Below are positions 1 to 12,808 of a DNA stretch of 64,000 nucleotides, piece after piece. The stretch spans positions 56,010,108-56,074,107 of the forward strand of contig OX393577.1 of assembly GCA_947652605.1 (NCBI GenBank), read 5' to 3'. The notes under the pieces were generated by a model that worked only from the letters and a program-made list of their open reading frames with translations, did no database searches and was not told the origin of the DNA. Within the stretch, counting starts at the first letter, position 1. Every line of letters starts with the position of its first letter. The translations under genes and the position numbers were made by a program. The stretch comes from Elmis aenea. Its lineage: Eukaryota > Arthropoda > Insecta > Coleoptera > Elmidae.

Positions 1-355
1 TTTCGAATATATTTTTGTAGCATTTTTAAATTAAAGTTAACCAAATAAATTTTTTGTTCATTCAGTATAATCCGACATAATAGATAAGTGTTTTTATGAA
101 GCAGGAATATTTTATTGGCCGAGGCTTTTTTTTCAAATAAAACAATATTCTTACTAATAAAAATAAGATTCATTAAACATTTTTTTTTTAAGAAAATTCC
201 TAGTCCAAGTGCCCAACTTGTCTCTTTAACAGTGCAATTTTATTTATTTCTAGCACTTACATTAGAAATACTTTAAAAAAATAATATTTACTTAAGCTTC
301 TTTGTATTAATAATTAATCATTTAAATAGTCAAATCATTATCAAAAAATACTTAC
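1..355. other. AT-rich intronic sequence, no gene seen
   Basis: No open frame or RNA gene is visible. If the minus-strand exon that ends at 356 is real, this stretch is the start of its downstream intron: the minus strand reads GTAAGTA from 355 to 349, a strong donor site. Confidence 0.4.
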
Positions 356-3300
356 TGTAGAGCCGGTTCTATGGATTTTTTCTGAGGTGCTGCTGGTTCA
401 ATCGCCTTACTTATTACTAGTGCTATGTTTAAAATTACCCCGAAGGTAACCTGCAAAACAACAAAGAAATTTATAATGGTATTAAACTTACGCAACACTC
501 ATTATAAATACATTTACATTCAACAACCGCCGGTGAAATTGTACGGAAAATTAAACAGGTAATTAATTGCACAACGAAAAAGGAATATTATTGCATCGAT
601 GCAGACGAACGTGTTCTATCGTTTAGCATGCAAACATTTTCTGATCAAGTTCAATAACTGCTTTCTCTGAGTGAAACAGCAAGACCCTAAATGGGTCAAC
701 GTAATGCGAGAATAAATATTACGATACAGACAATGTTAATTGCTCTCTATTGGTAAAATAATGACAAATAAGTTTTTGTCAAAATAGCAACAAAGGTTAA
801 GTTGGTAAAGCGTTTAATAAAAACAAAAGTTTAGTCTTGTTTCGGAAATTCGATTTAAATATTAATAAAGTGACGAATTAAAGTTACAAAATTGAATAAG
901 TGCTTAAAAATATTTTGGAATATTTTAAATTTAAGGATCCTCAAAGGGAATTTAAGCATTTACAATGAGATCTTAGAACTGCTAATTTGAATGACTAAAG
1001 TTGAAATTAAAGTGCCATAATTAAACCAATTAAGTATTAAAAATCTATCGTAGTGTGCCCATTAAAAAACAATTTATTATTACAAATATATAAAAATTAT
1101 AGAAAAAACGTTTAATAAATAAGCTAAAAATGTTATTTTTTTTTCATATGAGCCGTTTATTTTGAAACTGGCTAGTAACTTTTAGCAAAAAATGGGTTAA
1201 AGGTAAAGGCAATTTGTTTTTTTTTAAATCTTTAAACAATTTACTTGCAATTTCTTTCAAAATAATTACTATTTTCCTTAACAGAAATTTTATTGGTAAA
1301 CAGAAGTGCAAATAAATTTGTTTTAAAAATGGCTATGATGGATGGGACTTAAAAATATATGAAGAATGAAAAAGGGTATAGATCTGAAAATTTGGTTATG
1401 ACAATAATGCCATCTAATCTGTTTATTGAATATATTTTCAATATGGCGACACTTCCGGAAATACCGGAAGTTGACGTCTACTTTCTTATTTCGAATACAA
1501 TGGTTTATTTTTTATTGTATTTTTGGATTTAAAACGTTATTTTAGAGGGACTTTTATTAGCATTTCCCATACCTAAGTGCAGTCGTTTTCTAGATTTTTG
1601 GACTTTTTTGAGAATTTTTTGATTTTCATCGTGATGCTTTAATATTATCTAACGCCGCCATTTTTGAAGAAAAAACGCTTAAATTTAGACCATGCCTAGA
1701 AGAAACCTTGGAGTACATCCTGGAATTTTTGCAATCGATGCATTGCTTACAGGATGTCCAAAATTTAATTTTCTTTTAATACAACTTCAGACCACTAAAA
1801 CTCACGATGAAAATCAAACAATTTTCAAAAAAATAACTTACGTATAAGAAATGCTTATAAAAGTCCCTTTAAAATAACGTTTTAAATCCAGAAATGCTAT
1901 AAAAAATAGACCATTGTGTTTGAAATAAGAAAGTAGACGTCAACTTCCGGTATTTCCGGAAGTGTCGCCATATTGAAAATATTTTCAATAAACAGATCAG
2001 ATCCATTACGGTCATAACCAAATTTTGAGATCCATACCCTTTTTCATTCTTCATATATTTTTAAGTCCCGATCTCAATCAATCACCCTGTATACGTACCC
2101 CCAACTTACAACAGTTATTTGAAAAATTTGAAACAAAGTGCAACGTCCGAAGACTTCATCACTGACAATGATTCAATACATGAATAACTTTTATATGAAA
2201 CACGTTATATAAATTACTTATACTTATATTTCAAAATGTATTGATGAATTTACTTATTACTTATGTATTTTATGTATATTAATGATGACAAAAAAATACT
2301 TGGATAAACTTATAATGAAATACATTATATAAATTATTTATATAATTTACTCATCCATTTTTTTAAATTACTGTTTTATCAAACGTCACGTCAGTAAAAC
2401 ACATCAGACAAAATCAACAGAAGTCCGTAGTTTTTATGAACTATTAATTCTAAAAGTGGCTTGGTTTAAGTCACTTCACAGTAATCAAAAATGGCAATTC
2501 GTTCGCGTCTCTACGAAATTATGCATATTGAGAAAATAGTTAGAAAAGTTAGAAACATATTTTTATGCACATTAAAATGTAAAACATTTAATATCTCAAA
2601 ATAATATAGAACTGACTTGTGCCACTTATATAAAAAGAGAATTAATAGCAACATTATTTAAATTATGAAAAAAGGCAGTAATAGTATTTATTCCAAACCA
2701 ATTTATCAAACGTTTAAAAAATTAGAAATACAAAATCTTACGAGTTAAAACCGATTTAATTTGTAACAAAAACTATCCATGTATTTAATAAATATTAAAC
2801 AGGAATAAAGTTTTATGGCTCTCCATTTGTGTTCTAAAACTGCATCATATTAATTTCGTGTTGCATTAGAAAGTTACGCAAAAGTAAATTTTATTTAATA
2901 ATATAATAATTTTTTTTATATTAATATCATGATCCGTTTTCACTGTAATAAAATTAAGGCAGGTCTGATAATTCTATCTTAAATGTGGTTAGAAATCGCA
3001 ATTTTTTTGTTACCGATGTAATTATATGTGAGTCATTACGACCAACCCTGTTATAATAAAATATTTCGCACAACAATTTGCAATTCAATTTTAAGGTTAA
3101 ACCGTTATTATTGGCAATTAAAGTAAGATTCTTTGGTAATTACACAAACAAATGTTCTTAAACGGTAGTGAAAGTAATGAAAAATATATTGCACTATTTT
3201 GAGAAAGTGGTATGGAAAGCCCGTTTTTCTGTCTGTAGGTCTGAACGTTTGTTTATTAATTTACAGAAAATATATCCACGGATTGGGCAAATAAAGGTAT

Positions 3301-6300
3301 ACATAAGTTATTACCTCCAAGACTTTTGGTGAAACAAAGCTAGTAACAACAAAAGGTAGTTTAAAAGGGACAGAAAAATCATTAAGGGTGATATAAAATA
3401 CTTCTCTGAAAAGTTTAAATATAATAAGAAAGTTTAAAACAACTATTTAGACACTTATTTTATCTATTTATATATTTGCGTTACAAATTTTTATTTAAAT
3501 TAAGCTGTAACCACTAGAAATATCAAAATATCTTCTTAGCAAAACCGTGTGTTTGGGTATTACTCATTTGAGAGTTAGACAGCTAAGCAAATCTTTTTGT
3601 TTGCTGAATGTTTGTGATTACTTCCCAATAATGATTAAATGTTAAGAAAGTTACTTATAATTTAACAGTTTATTTATTTGTAGATCATAATTTTGAACAT
3701 ATACAAACAATGTTTAAATTTAGCAACTAAACGTTGCTATTAAATATCAAATTATATATAATTTTCATTTTTGTATCTGACGATATTTTTAAATGGTTTA
3801 ATACTGAACTATGCAAAACACTTGTTTCTTTAAAAAATTTGGGAGGTGAGTATTTGCGTAAAAGATATATCTTTATATTTTATAACCTTAGCGTGTTATG
3901 GTGATACGTGATTTTACAAAAATATTAAATTATACAATAGGATTTCTCGATTTAACGAGCTGACTGGGCAGAATTACTAAAAGTTCATTATAATGATATT
4001 ATTTTAACAATATGTTAAAAACAAACTTACAATGGCGTGTTTACAACACTTTTTTTTCTTAAAACTTTTTTAAATGTGCATCTTAGTTTTATTTCTATTT
4101 TATAGCGAAAATACTTCGAAATTTTTAAACTACATTCAATCGATAACATACTAAGAACGTTCAAAAAATACAAAATATTTAATATTAATATTTACTTCAT
4201 TAAAAGGAACATAAATTTCAAAGTCAAACAAAGAAGATCAAAAATTTTTCTTTAATTTTCTGTTAATCTGAAGTCCGTTAAATCGAGGGTCTACTCTATA
4301 AATTTGTTAATGCAAAATATTTAATATTTACATTTACTTCATTGAAAGGAACAAGTTTCAGAGTCAAACAAAGAAGTTCTAAATTTTTTCTTTAATTTTC
4401 TGTTAATTTGAAGTCCGTTAAATCGAGGGTCTATAAATTTGTTAGTGCAAAATATTTAATATTTATATTTACTTCATTGTAAGGAACATAAATTTCTGAG
4501 TCAAACAAAGAAGTTCTAAGTTTTTTCTTTAATTTTCTGGTAATCTGAAGTCCGTTAAATCGAGGGTCTACTCTATAAATTTGTTAATGCGAAATATTTA
4601 ATTTTAATATTTACTTCATTGCAAGGAACATACATTTCAGAGTCAAACAAAGAAGTTCAAAATTTTTTCTTCAATTTTGCGTTAATCTAAAGTCCGTTAA
4701 ATCGAGGGTCTACTCTATAAATTTATTAATACAAAATATTTAATATTAATATTTCCTTCATTGAAAGGAACATAAATTTCAGAGTCAAACAAAGAAGTTC
4801 TAAATTTTTTCTTTAATTTTCCGTTAATCCAAAGTCCGTTAAATCGAGGGTCTACTCAATAAATTTGTTATTGCAGAACTCTCCGAAACGCTGTTTATTT
4901 TTTTAAATGTTGTGCAAAGAGTTACTAATTAGAGAGTAGATATATTTCGGTGAAAAAAAAATAAAGTTTCAAAAATCTGTTAAAAAATAATAATTTAATA
5001 AAAGTTGTATCAAAAATGGTTAAATTCATTCAACATCCACATTTTTTAATTTCAGTTTTAGTTTCTAGATCATTTACAGTTTTAAGCTGCTTTGTTATAA
5101 TTAAAACAATTTTGTTTCTGTTTGAACGAGAAACCCAAAATCAAACAGGAAAAGTTTATGGACTGAATACGCAGTGCGAAACTATAAAGCTGTTTGTATA
5201 TAAAAATTGAACAAATCAAGATTCTTAATTAAATACATAAACTTAAATGTCATCGTTTGCTAGTGTATATATTTACGAAAAATATTAAACTAAAATATTT
5301 GCATGTAAAAATAGCTAACCGTTTAAACATTAAATATTTTTATTTATTGTTTTTAAATATTGTTCATTTTATGTTTTTATGTGTAATGGTACTATGATGT
5401 TTAAACAAGAAACTCAAAGGACAGTGGTAAGCGGATAAAAATTGGTTTTTGATTTTATATTGATTATATGTATAGGTAAAAATAAGTTAACAGTAATAGT
5501 TATATAGCTTAGTTTTGAAGTAATTTTCTTACATGTACAAAAATTGCTTATTAAAATAGTTATTATAATTGTCTATGCATGAAGGAGTAAATAAAAATTA
5601 AAATTTTTTAAAACCATGGGAAGATCTTGAATTATTTCCTACTTTTATTAACTGAAACAAATGTTAGCAACATTGAAAAACAAGCGCCAGAAAGAAGAAA
5701 AAAAATTGAACGTTAGAACAGAATTCAAAAACAAAAAAAAAGTGATAGGGATTTCTTGACGATACTCATTACACTAATTTGAAAATTTATGAAATATTTG
5801 TTGTTTTGTTATGTTGCTTTTATACAACCACCTCCTATTTAAAAATCAGGCTGGGTATTGGATTTTACAAAGCAAAAATGAAAGATTATTAAGTTCAAAT
5901 GTAATTATATTGTATAAGAGTATAAAAATTTAAAAAAATATCAAATTAGATCGAATTTATCACTTTCAAAGTTCAATAATGTTATTCACGTCCAAAGTTT
6001 GTGTATAAATTTAAAATCTCGGCTCTTCAAAGTACTTGCATTGGTGAAAAAAATGAGATTTACTGCCAAAATATGAGTCTGTATATGCATACATTTAAAA
6101 ATACTGATTGTAAAATTGAATTTTGTTCTGCGTGATATTAAAAAATGATCTTGTTATTATATCAGATTGGTTTGGATAATAACAGTGAAAATTTGGAGAA
6201 TAGTTACAATACATTTTGAAATTAAAAAATATTGATGATTGTCAATCACTTCAAAACAAAATAATTTTGCAAGGGTTATAATAAAATCCCTTTAGGCACA

Positions 6301-6408
6301 TCCAAAACAAAACCATCTTTAGTAACCGCTTATAAATCACTGTACTAGTCCTTATTCACAAAATATATTAAAAAAATCACTGACCACTAGGTTCCGGTGG
6401 ACTTTCAT
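356..6408 (-). CDS. Secreted protein, 5' part (two exons, partial)
   Basis: Proposed spliced gene running off the left edge. Exon 1 is 6408-6385 and codes MKVHRNLV, followed by the donor GTCAGT. Exon 2 is 450-356: it follows a pyrimidine-rich acceptor ending TTTTGCAG, is open in one frame only (VTFGVILNIALVIS, then KAIEPAAPQKKS), and ends at a strong GTAAGTA donor. Both junctions are phase 0. Together the exons read as a classic signal peptide: basic n-region, hydrophobic core of about 15 residues, small residues at the end (SKA), then a Pro/Ala/Glu-rich mature start. A tiny first exon holding the signal-peptide start and then a long intron is common in insect cuticle and other secreted-protein genes. 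The protein family cannot be named because the remaining exons are outside the window. The exon 1 donor is weak (GTCAGT), which is the main doubt. Confidence 0.5.
1331..2089. repeat. Long inverted-repeat (foldback) element
   Basis: The left part (about 1343-1580) and right part (about 1850-2075) are reverse complements with scattered mismatches, including the shared motif around CGACACTTCCGGAA. The right end is CACCCTG followed by TA, the terminus seen on many elements in this window. The left CAGGGTG end is degraded. The centre (about 1580-1850) is unpaired and shows no coding. It lies in the proposed intron of the secreted-protein gene. Confidence 0.7.
2090..4139. other. AT-rich intronic stretch, nothing recognised
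   Basis: No open frame, RNA gene or clear repeat was found. It is presumed intron of the minus-strand secreted-protein gene. Confidence 0.4.
4140..4860. repeat. Tandem repeat, about 140 bp x 5
   Basis: Five head-to-tail copies are marked by AAGTCCGTTAAATCGAGGGT at 4271, 4411, 4548, 4690 and 4832 (periods 140, 137, 142 and 142). Each copy also contains a TTTACTTCATTG box and a GAGTCAAACAAAGAAGTTC box. Read on the minus strand, the marker gives TAGACCCTCGATTTAACGG, which resembles Tigger/pogo terminal sequences, so the array may derive from a MITE end. Confidence 0.85.
4861..6384. other. AT-rich intronic stretch, nothing recognised
   Basis: The only open frame (5016-5210, 64 codons) has no family resemblance and AT-driven composition. 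It is presumed intron of the minus-strand secreted-protein gene. Confidence 0.4.
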
Positions 6409-6446
6409 GGTACTAGGAACCACGGGAACAACTTCTTGTGTTCTTC

Positions 6447-6730
6447 ACTGAGGAAAAACTTCACTTTCGATTCTAGATTGATGCCGAGGAATTATATAGT
6501 CTCGGCATCGTCTACGGGAGTACGCAGGTGGGGCATTTTACTTTCCCTGACACCCTCGCAGCTGCAAGGCCAAGGCACAAGGCTACGCGCTGCCCTCCGC
6601 AGTGAAAACGATGGATGGGGATCTCGGAGAATTGACACGAGCGGTTCACGTTCAGCGACGGTTACTCTTACGGAATATGAATTCGCGTAATTCAGTGAAC
6701 GGACTTGTAAGCGCTTTAAGGTAAACACGC
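6447..6730 (-). promoter_or_regulatory. Candidate promoter of the secreted-protein gene
   Basis: The minus strand has TATATAA at 6498-6492 and an arthropod-type initiator TCAGT at 6451-6447, upstream of the ATG at 6408. The spacing between the two (about 49 bp) is longer than the usual 30, so one of them may be fortuitous. The upstream block 6500-6730 is clearly richer in G+C and CpG than its surroundings, as for a promoter-proximal region. Open frames on both strands here look like by-products of that composition. Confidence 0.4.
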
Positions 6731-7214
6731 AGCTTACTCATTGCTAAATATGGATTAGGAAATTTGTAATCATCTACAATTCTAATAACTTTTACTTTTG
6801 CAGCCTGTTTTAAATTTCGAATGTTTTTTCACTACTTGAAGTACAAGGATACGGTCGTAAACTTCAACGTGAATTAATTACATTTTTTCAGTTTTAACGA
6901 TCCTACCGATCGAAAATCAACGTATTTACCATAACATTATTAGAAATTATTTAAATTATTATTTATTTCTACCATTCGCAACCACATGTTACAGTCAAGA
7001 GGGTACCATTTATCAGCCTAGCTGTAAAGAATATTTAAGGACTAGAAAATTGTTAGCGCGTCAGGTAAATATAATTTGGGACCGAAAAATACATTGCGCG
7101 ACAGGAAAATACATTGCACGACAATTTTTTTATTTTTTTAAATAATTGTATGTAATTTACAATCTGTTCTTAAAATGAATAAGTAAATATTTTTAAAGAG
7201 GTAAAAGGAAGATA
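6731..7214. other. Intergenic, nothing recognised
   Basis: AT-rich stretch between the candidate promoter and the first foldback element. No gene or repeat structure was found. Confidence 0.4.
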
Positions 7215-7223
7215 AAAAATGAC

Positions 7224-8080
7224 GGGTCTAGGAACATTCTTGGCCCAAAATTCTTCGCCCACAGTTCTTCGCCTACAATTCTTCGCCCACAATTCTTCGC
7301 CTCCACAATTCTTCGCCCACATTTCTTCGCCTACACAATTCTTCGCCGCCACAATTCTTCGCCTCCACAATTCTTCGCCCACAATTCTTCGCCGCCACAA
7401 TTCTTCGCCGCCACAATTTTTCGCCGCATACAAGCATATCACAAATTTTGTTTGTAAATGTGATTGTTTTTATTTATAACGTAATTTTTACAGATTATTT
7501 TATATTAGCCATTAGCCTAAAGTTGTTTCTTGTATATTAATGCTTCGTCTTTTAATATTATGTTTAAAAATTGCTACATAAATAGCGTATGTTGTGATTT
7601 TTAACTTTGTTCATGTTATTATAGTATAAATAAAAGTTAAATTAACCTAACCTAACCTGACCTGACCTAGTCTAATGTAAAATAATTTGTAAAAATCACG
7701 TTATAAATAAAAATAGTCACATTTACCAACAAAATTTGTGATATGCTCGTATGCGGCGAAAAATTGTAGCGGCGAAGAATTGTGTAGGCGAAGAATTGTG
7801 GGCGAAGTATTTTGGAGGCGAAGAATTGTGTAGGCGAAGAATTATGGGCGAAGAATTGTGGAGGCGAAGAATTGTGGGCGAAGAACTATGGGCGAAGAAT
7901 TGTGTGGGCGAAGAATTGTGGGCAAAGAATTGTGGAGGCGAAGAATTGTGGAGGCGAAGAATTTCGGGCGAAGAATTGTGGCGGCGAAGAATTGTGTAGG
8001 CGAAGAATTGTGGGCGAAGAATTGTGGAGGCGAAGAATTGTGGAGGCGAAGAATTGTGGGCGAAGAATGTTCCGGACACG
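7224..8080. mobile_element. Foldback element with TTCTTCGCC repeat arms (MULE-like?)
   Basis: It starts GGGTCTAGGAACATTC and ends with the inverted near-match GAATGTTCCGGACACG. An exact 9-bp target duplication AAAAATGAC lies at 7215-7223 and 8081-8089. Both arms consist of irregular tandem units of about 13-18 bp built on AATTCTTCGCC plus a variable linker (CAC, TACAC, GCCAC or TCCAC). The left arm is 7250-7430 and the right arm, inverted, is 7750-8070. The AT-rich centre holds a CCTAACCTAACCTGACC stretch. There is no transposase. A 9-bp TSD fits the Mutator-like superfamily, which is an inference. Open frames on both strands over the arms are repeat artefacts. Confidence 0.85.
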
Positions 8081-8162
8081 AAAAATGACATGTAGAGAAT
8101 TCTCCATCGACTATTCTCTTTTAATGTTAAACTAAGATTTTAAAAGAAGATAGAACATAAAA

Positions 8163-9118
8163 CTATACAGTTAGTTTGTGTGATGTAAATCTTGTAAGAA
8201 GATCTGACGGTCTATATCGTTTAAGTCGTCGCACCTCACCGGCACTCACTAGTAAATTTCTTGCTAGTTTATTTGGGCGCACTTCAATTCTGTTTTGATA
8301 TTTAATGTTAAGGTTTTTGATTTCTTCATGCACTGAGTTTAAGTGTAGGTCGCGTTGTATTACGAAATTTGGTACATACATGGGGGCATCAGCAACGATT
8401 CGTAAAACTTTATTTTGGAATCTCCGGATGATTTCAATATTTGACGTACTAGCACTTCCCCATAGCTGGATGCCATAGGTCCAGATAGGTTTCAATACGG
8501 CCTTGTATGTGAGGAGCTTGGTTTCTATAGACAATGAGATTTTCTTCCCATCATCCAATTGAGTTGGTAAAGTTTGGCGCCAAGCCGCTTCCTCTTGGCC
8601 CAAATGTGTTTGCGCCAGGTCAGTCTCCTGTCAATATGCATACCCATGTATTTGGCTTCATTTGCCTGTGGAAGTTGATGATCGTTTAGTGTTACTGTAG
8701 GGCAGGTCTCTCTCCTAAGAGTAAATGTAACATGTGCTGATTTAGTTTCGTTTGCCTTGACTCGCCATCTTTTCAGCCAGGATTGTATTTTGTTTAAGTT
8801 ATGGTGTAGATCTTTTGAAGCAGTGATAGGATCCACATGCAATGCCAAGATGGCGGTGTCATCCGCAAAGGTGGCCATTGTTGTTAGACGGGTGGTTGGC
8901 AGATCAGCAGTATAGATTAGGTATAACGTTGGTCCCAAAACACTACCTTGTGGTACGCCGGAGTTGATAGGGTACAGGTCTGTATATTCGTCTTGATGTT
9001 TAACTAGGAAGTGCCTATTTTTAAGATAAGAATTTAGGATTCGATAAAAATGGCATGGAATGTTCATTTTTAGTTTGTAGCGCAATCCGTCATGCCATAC
9101 CCTGTCGAATGCCTGGCT
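8163..9118 (-). pseudogene. Jockey-type LINE reverse transcriptase, 5'-truncated
   Basis: The minus-strand frame starts mid-protein at 9118 with AFDRVWHDGL, continues through the RT motifs SGVPQGSVLGP and TFADDTAIL (the FADD active-site box), then the thumb/C-terminal part (KYMGMHIDRRLTW, and after a frameshift YKAVLKPIWTYGIQLWG). One frameshift near 8525-8603 separates the two parts. The stop is at 8163-8165. The end beyond 9118 runs into T/A-rich DNA, typical 5' truncation of a LINE. The motif order fits the Jockey superfamily. The copy is dead. Confidence 0.9.
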
Positions 9119-9747
9119 AACAAAAAAAAAAGTATGTACATTTTTGATTGTTGAAAGTATAAATAGTTGAATGGATTTATGTGCCGCTTGAAAAAGAAAA
9201 CAATTAACGCTTCAATACTTTTTCTTTTAGAGGCAAAATTTTTGACTTCTTGGATACAATTTAATAAAAACATGCCATATCTTGTTCCACACAGATATAT
9301 GGTCAAATGCCATGCACATTCAGGTTATTGACAACTTATTTACAAAACAATGGTTTTTGTTGAAAAATAATAAAACACAATTAGACAAGTTACAAACTAT
9401 CAGTTACTACAGCGATCGTGTTTTGTTTAGTCAAAAATAACGATTTTGTGAAAAATAATAAGTAATTATGAAACTCATTTTTCTAAAAATTTTCCTCTGT
9501 ATGTGGATTAAGAATTAAATTCTCTATCAGCATCGATAAAAAAAAGTTTACTATGTAATTTAAAAAAAAAGTTGGCTATCGCCAATCTCACAGATTTCAT
9601 CGTAAAAAATACATAATAACGTCATTTGATAGAGATATTATTGCGGTTTACAAAAATATAAGGTTTGCATGGGTTACCCTTAAAATAACAAAGTTATAGG
9701 CATGCGATAGTCAAGCTGAATCACCCGGTATTTTCGCTTATTTGAAT
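9119..9747. other. Unassigned sequence
   Basis: No coding is supported; the 9070-9306 minus frame is an AT-rich by-product. The right edge (TCACCCGGTA at 9721) resembles a decayed CACCCTG-TA element terminus. Confidence 0.3.
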
Positions 9748-9749
9748 TA

Positions 9750-10176
9750 CAGTGGAAGTCGTCTATAACGCGCCTTTTATAACGCGCATTCGGATATAAC
9801 GCGGAACTTTTTTGTATTGACGCTCCCAGCGTGAAAGACAAGGGCAAATAAAAATACTAGAAATGTTGGAATACTTATTAGACACAATAATATAAATCGT
9901 AAATTGTAATTGTTATGTAGTGTGATTTGAGAGCATCGAATCTTTTCTGGGTGCGTTATTGTAAAGCTATTGTTATTTTTTCGTTTTTGAATGTAGGTAT
10001 TTGCTGATATGTGAACAGGGTTTATTTCTATTTCATATGTTCTAAATAACAAATAAAATTGTAAAAATGAGTTGTTTACATTAAAACATCTTCAACAATT
10101 CGGTTATACCGCGGTTATCATATAACGCGGGTCGGATACACCCCCCGCAAACTCGCGTTATAACCGGCTTTTACTG
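9750..10176. mobile_element. Tigger/pogo-like MITE
   Basis: It is bounded by TA on both sides (9748-9749 and 10177-10178). The left terminus is CAGTGGAAGTCGTC and the right, inverted, is CAGTAAAAGCCGG, both followed by TATAACGCG. TATAACGCG-type motifs recur inside both ends. The length of 427 bp, TA target and CAGT start fit non-autonomous pogo/Tigger elements of the Tc1-mariner group. No intact transposase is present. Confidence 0.75.
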
Positions 10177-11746
10177 TATATTTACAACGGTGTATTATGT
10201 AGGTATTTGTTTTTATAAAATACTGTGTTTTTAGGTATTTGAGTAGCCCTTTACATATTTTTTTGTGATTTATGGTTTCTATTTAATCAGCTTAAGAATG
10301 GTTATTTACTACAAAAAAATCCCATTTTCAACAAAGTTTTAATTTTCGGGAAAACAAAATTAAAGATTTAAATAAGAATTAAGATTTTCTACAATGCCGG
10401 TGCTCATATCTGTAGTAGGTTTAATAAAATTTAAATTTTAAAACATTGCCCACTCCTCAATTAACTTATCATTTTAACGTTACTTTTACACAATTTTTTT
10501 CCGGTTAGCTTTAACAATGAGGTCAATTTGTTACATTGTTAGCTGTTACAAAGTAATCTGAGGAATTTTATGAAGCAGACAGTAGGTAGACGTAAATTAT
10601 ATTCATTGTACTTAGGTATAGTATCCTGTAACAAATCTAGCATAAAAATAAAGATAATCCAAACACCAACGATACATTTTTGGTAACCACATAGAACACA
10701 ACCATTGGAAATTTATATTATTACATAACAGTTTATTTTCCTTTGTCCTGAACGGTTTAACAGCAGGTAAAATGAATGGTATGTTAGATCATTTACATGT
10801 ATCATTTGCATAAAATTCCGTCCATATGGGATCAACTTTATGATCACTTTCATTGGCTTCCCAATTAAGTGAAACGAATGGTATTGCGTGGCGTTGGGTT
10901 CTTCCATATTACGATTATTCTTGGAGCACTTTCACATGTGGACGTGATTTGTTATTGCTACAAGATACAAATAATATTAATCGATTAGTTTTTAGTACTG
11001 TGCCAAACGCAGGAGGAATTTGACCGTTAAGGAAAGCAGATCTACAACTGTTTCTAATTTTACTGCTGAATTGCATCATCAACATGTTGAAGTGTGGTGG
11101 TTGAATTAGTAATTGATTCGTTTTACTAAGTGAATAGGTTATTGTTGATTATTAAAATAGTTTTTTGCTTGATTTTAGTTTTGAAAACATTTTATTTAAC
11201 AGAACACTGACAACCGCTTACCTTATAAAATCGACCTTATTTATTTAATGAATAAAAAATTTAAAAAAATACTTTTTGCTAACTTATAAATTATTTTTGA
11301 CGAATAACTCACATTAAACAAACAAATTAATAGCATTGTATTAAACCATAGGTTCCCAAATTTATTTGTCCTACCGCCCCCTTTTCAGAATAAAAATTTC
11401 TAAACGGCCCCCTGTAAATCTACTTTCTTTAAGCGAACTAACAGAAACATAGTAAAAAATTTGCGATTTTATGTATGTACCTACGTCTTAAAACATAGAT
11501 AAAGATGTTGTAAATAAGACTCCTTGAAGCTTGATATTATAAAATTATTTTTTAAAATCAACCATAGTAACATTCGCATTACACACAGGAAATAAAGATA
11601 ACGAAGGATAATATGAAAATAAAAATAACGAAGAACATTAAAAAATATCCTAATGAGAAGAATAAACCTGGTGCGTTGCTATCAATGTATTAATACTCAT
11701 TTTTGTTAAAAAAAAATATTGTAGACAACTCTTCAGACTCATTATA
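10177..11746. other. Gene-free AT-rich stretch
   Basis: No gene was recognised. Around 11345-11420 a GC-rich patch (GGTTCCCAAA, then CCGCCCCCTTTTCAG) looks like one end of a hAT-type MITE, but no partner end or TSD was found. Confidence 0.35.
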
Positions 11747-12808
11747 CAGGGTGTTTCTTAAGTATTGCAAAAAAACTGGAGGTGATCCTTATTGAAAATG
11801 AAAGAGGGATCTTTCATATACAATTTTTCTTTAGACGTTACCTTTCGGAGTTACACCCCCCTAAAGGGGAGCGGAAAAATTAGGTTTTTATTTTATTTCT
11901 CAAATTTGGATATATGTAGGAGAATGATATTTGGTAGACGTTTTTTATACGCATTGAAAGGTTTCCCATAGTCATATTTTCAATCATCTCCCACTTTCAC
12001 AGGGGGTTGAAAAGTGCGAACTCTGTTGGTTTTTTAATCAGAACTTTTGCGTGGGTTAAAATTTTGCAAATCAAAATTAATTGTTCCAAAGCTTGATTTA
12101 TTTAGAAACTTTTTTTATTCTGTACCTTTTCTCGTAAAACCTACCGTTTGTAAGTAAAAAATATAATAAGTAGACATGAACCATCAAATATTCCAATACA
12201 AAACGATTCATTTTGGTGGCTACCCTGGTTTGTTTATGTTCACATTGGGTAGAATTGACGGGTGTAATTCATTTTGACGTTTACGCAGCGACAACGCTAA
12301 AACGATCGTCAGTTCTACCCAATATGAACAAAAACAAATGGCAACCACCAAAATGAATCGTTTTATATTGAAATATTTGATGGTTTATGTTTACTTATTT
12401 TTTTTACTTAAAAACGGTAGGTTTTACGAGAAAAACTAAAGAATAAAAGAAATTTCTAAATAAATCAAGCTTTAAAAAAAAATATTTGCAAAATTTTAAC
12501 CCACTCAAAAGTTCTGATAAAAAAACCAATAGGGTTCGCACTTTTCACCCCCATGTGAAGGTGGGAGATGATTGAAAATATTACCATGGGAAACCTTTTA
12601 ATAAGTACTAACGTCTACCAAATATCATTTTCTTACATTTATTCAAATTTGAGAAATAAAATAAAAACCTAATTTTACCGCTCCCCTTTAGGGGGGTGTA
12701 GCTCCGAAAGTGGACGTCTAAGAAAAAAAATTTATGCGCAATAGCCCCCTTATTTTCGACAAGGAATCACCTTTCCATTTTTTTTTGCAATACTTAAGAA
12801 ACACCCTT
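11747..12808. repeat. Near-palindromic foldback element, 1.06 kb
   Basis: Starts CAGGGTGTTTCTTAAG after TATA and ends with the inverted match CTTAAGAAACACCCTT before TA. The two arms of about 500 bp pair with scattered mismatches around a centre near 12270. Recognisable mirrored pieces are CTCCCCTTTAGGGGGGTG, the GGGAGATGATTGAAAATAT segment and the ATTTGATGG segments. There is no coding. A second, partly truncated copy lies at 55397-56174. Confidence 0.85.

Noticed and set aside
6397..6728. Overlapping frames on both strands in the GC-rich block
   Set aside because: No family resemblance, and both are explained by local GC content; the promoter/first-exon reading fits better.
7641..7672. CCTAACCTAACCTGACC stretch as telomeric repeat
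   Set aside because: Too short and degenerate, and it is the internal part of the foldback element, repeated in its other copies.
7250..8070. CRISPR-like look of short direct repeats
   Set aside because: Units are of unequal length with 3-5 bp linkers, no unique spacers, inverted between arms and bounded by TIRs and a TSD: a transposon in a eukaryotic genome.
7170..8135. Repetitive proteins read on both strands (RRIVGEELW-type and ILRLHNSSP-type)
   Set aside because: They are translations of the TTCTTCGCC repeat arms in several frames; open frames arise because the unit lacks stops.
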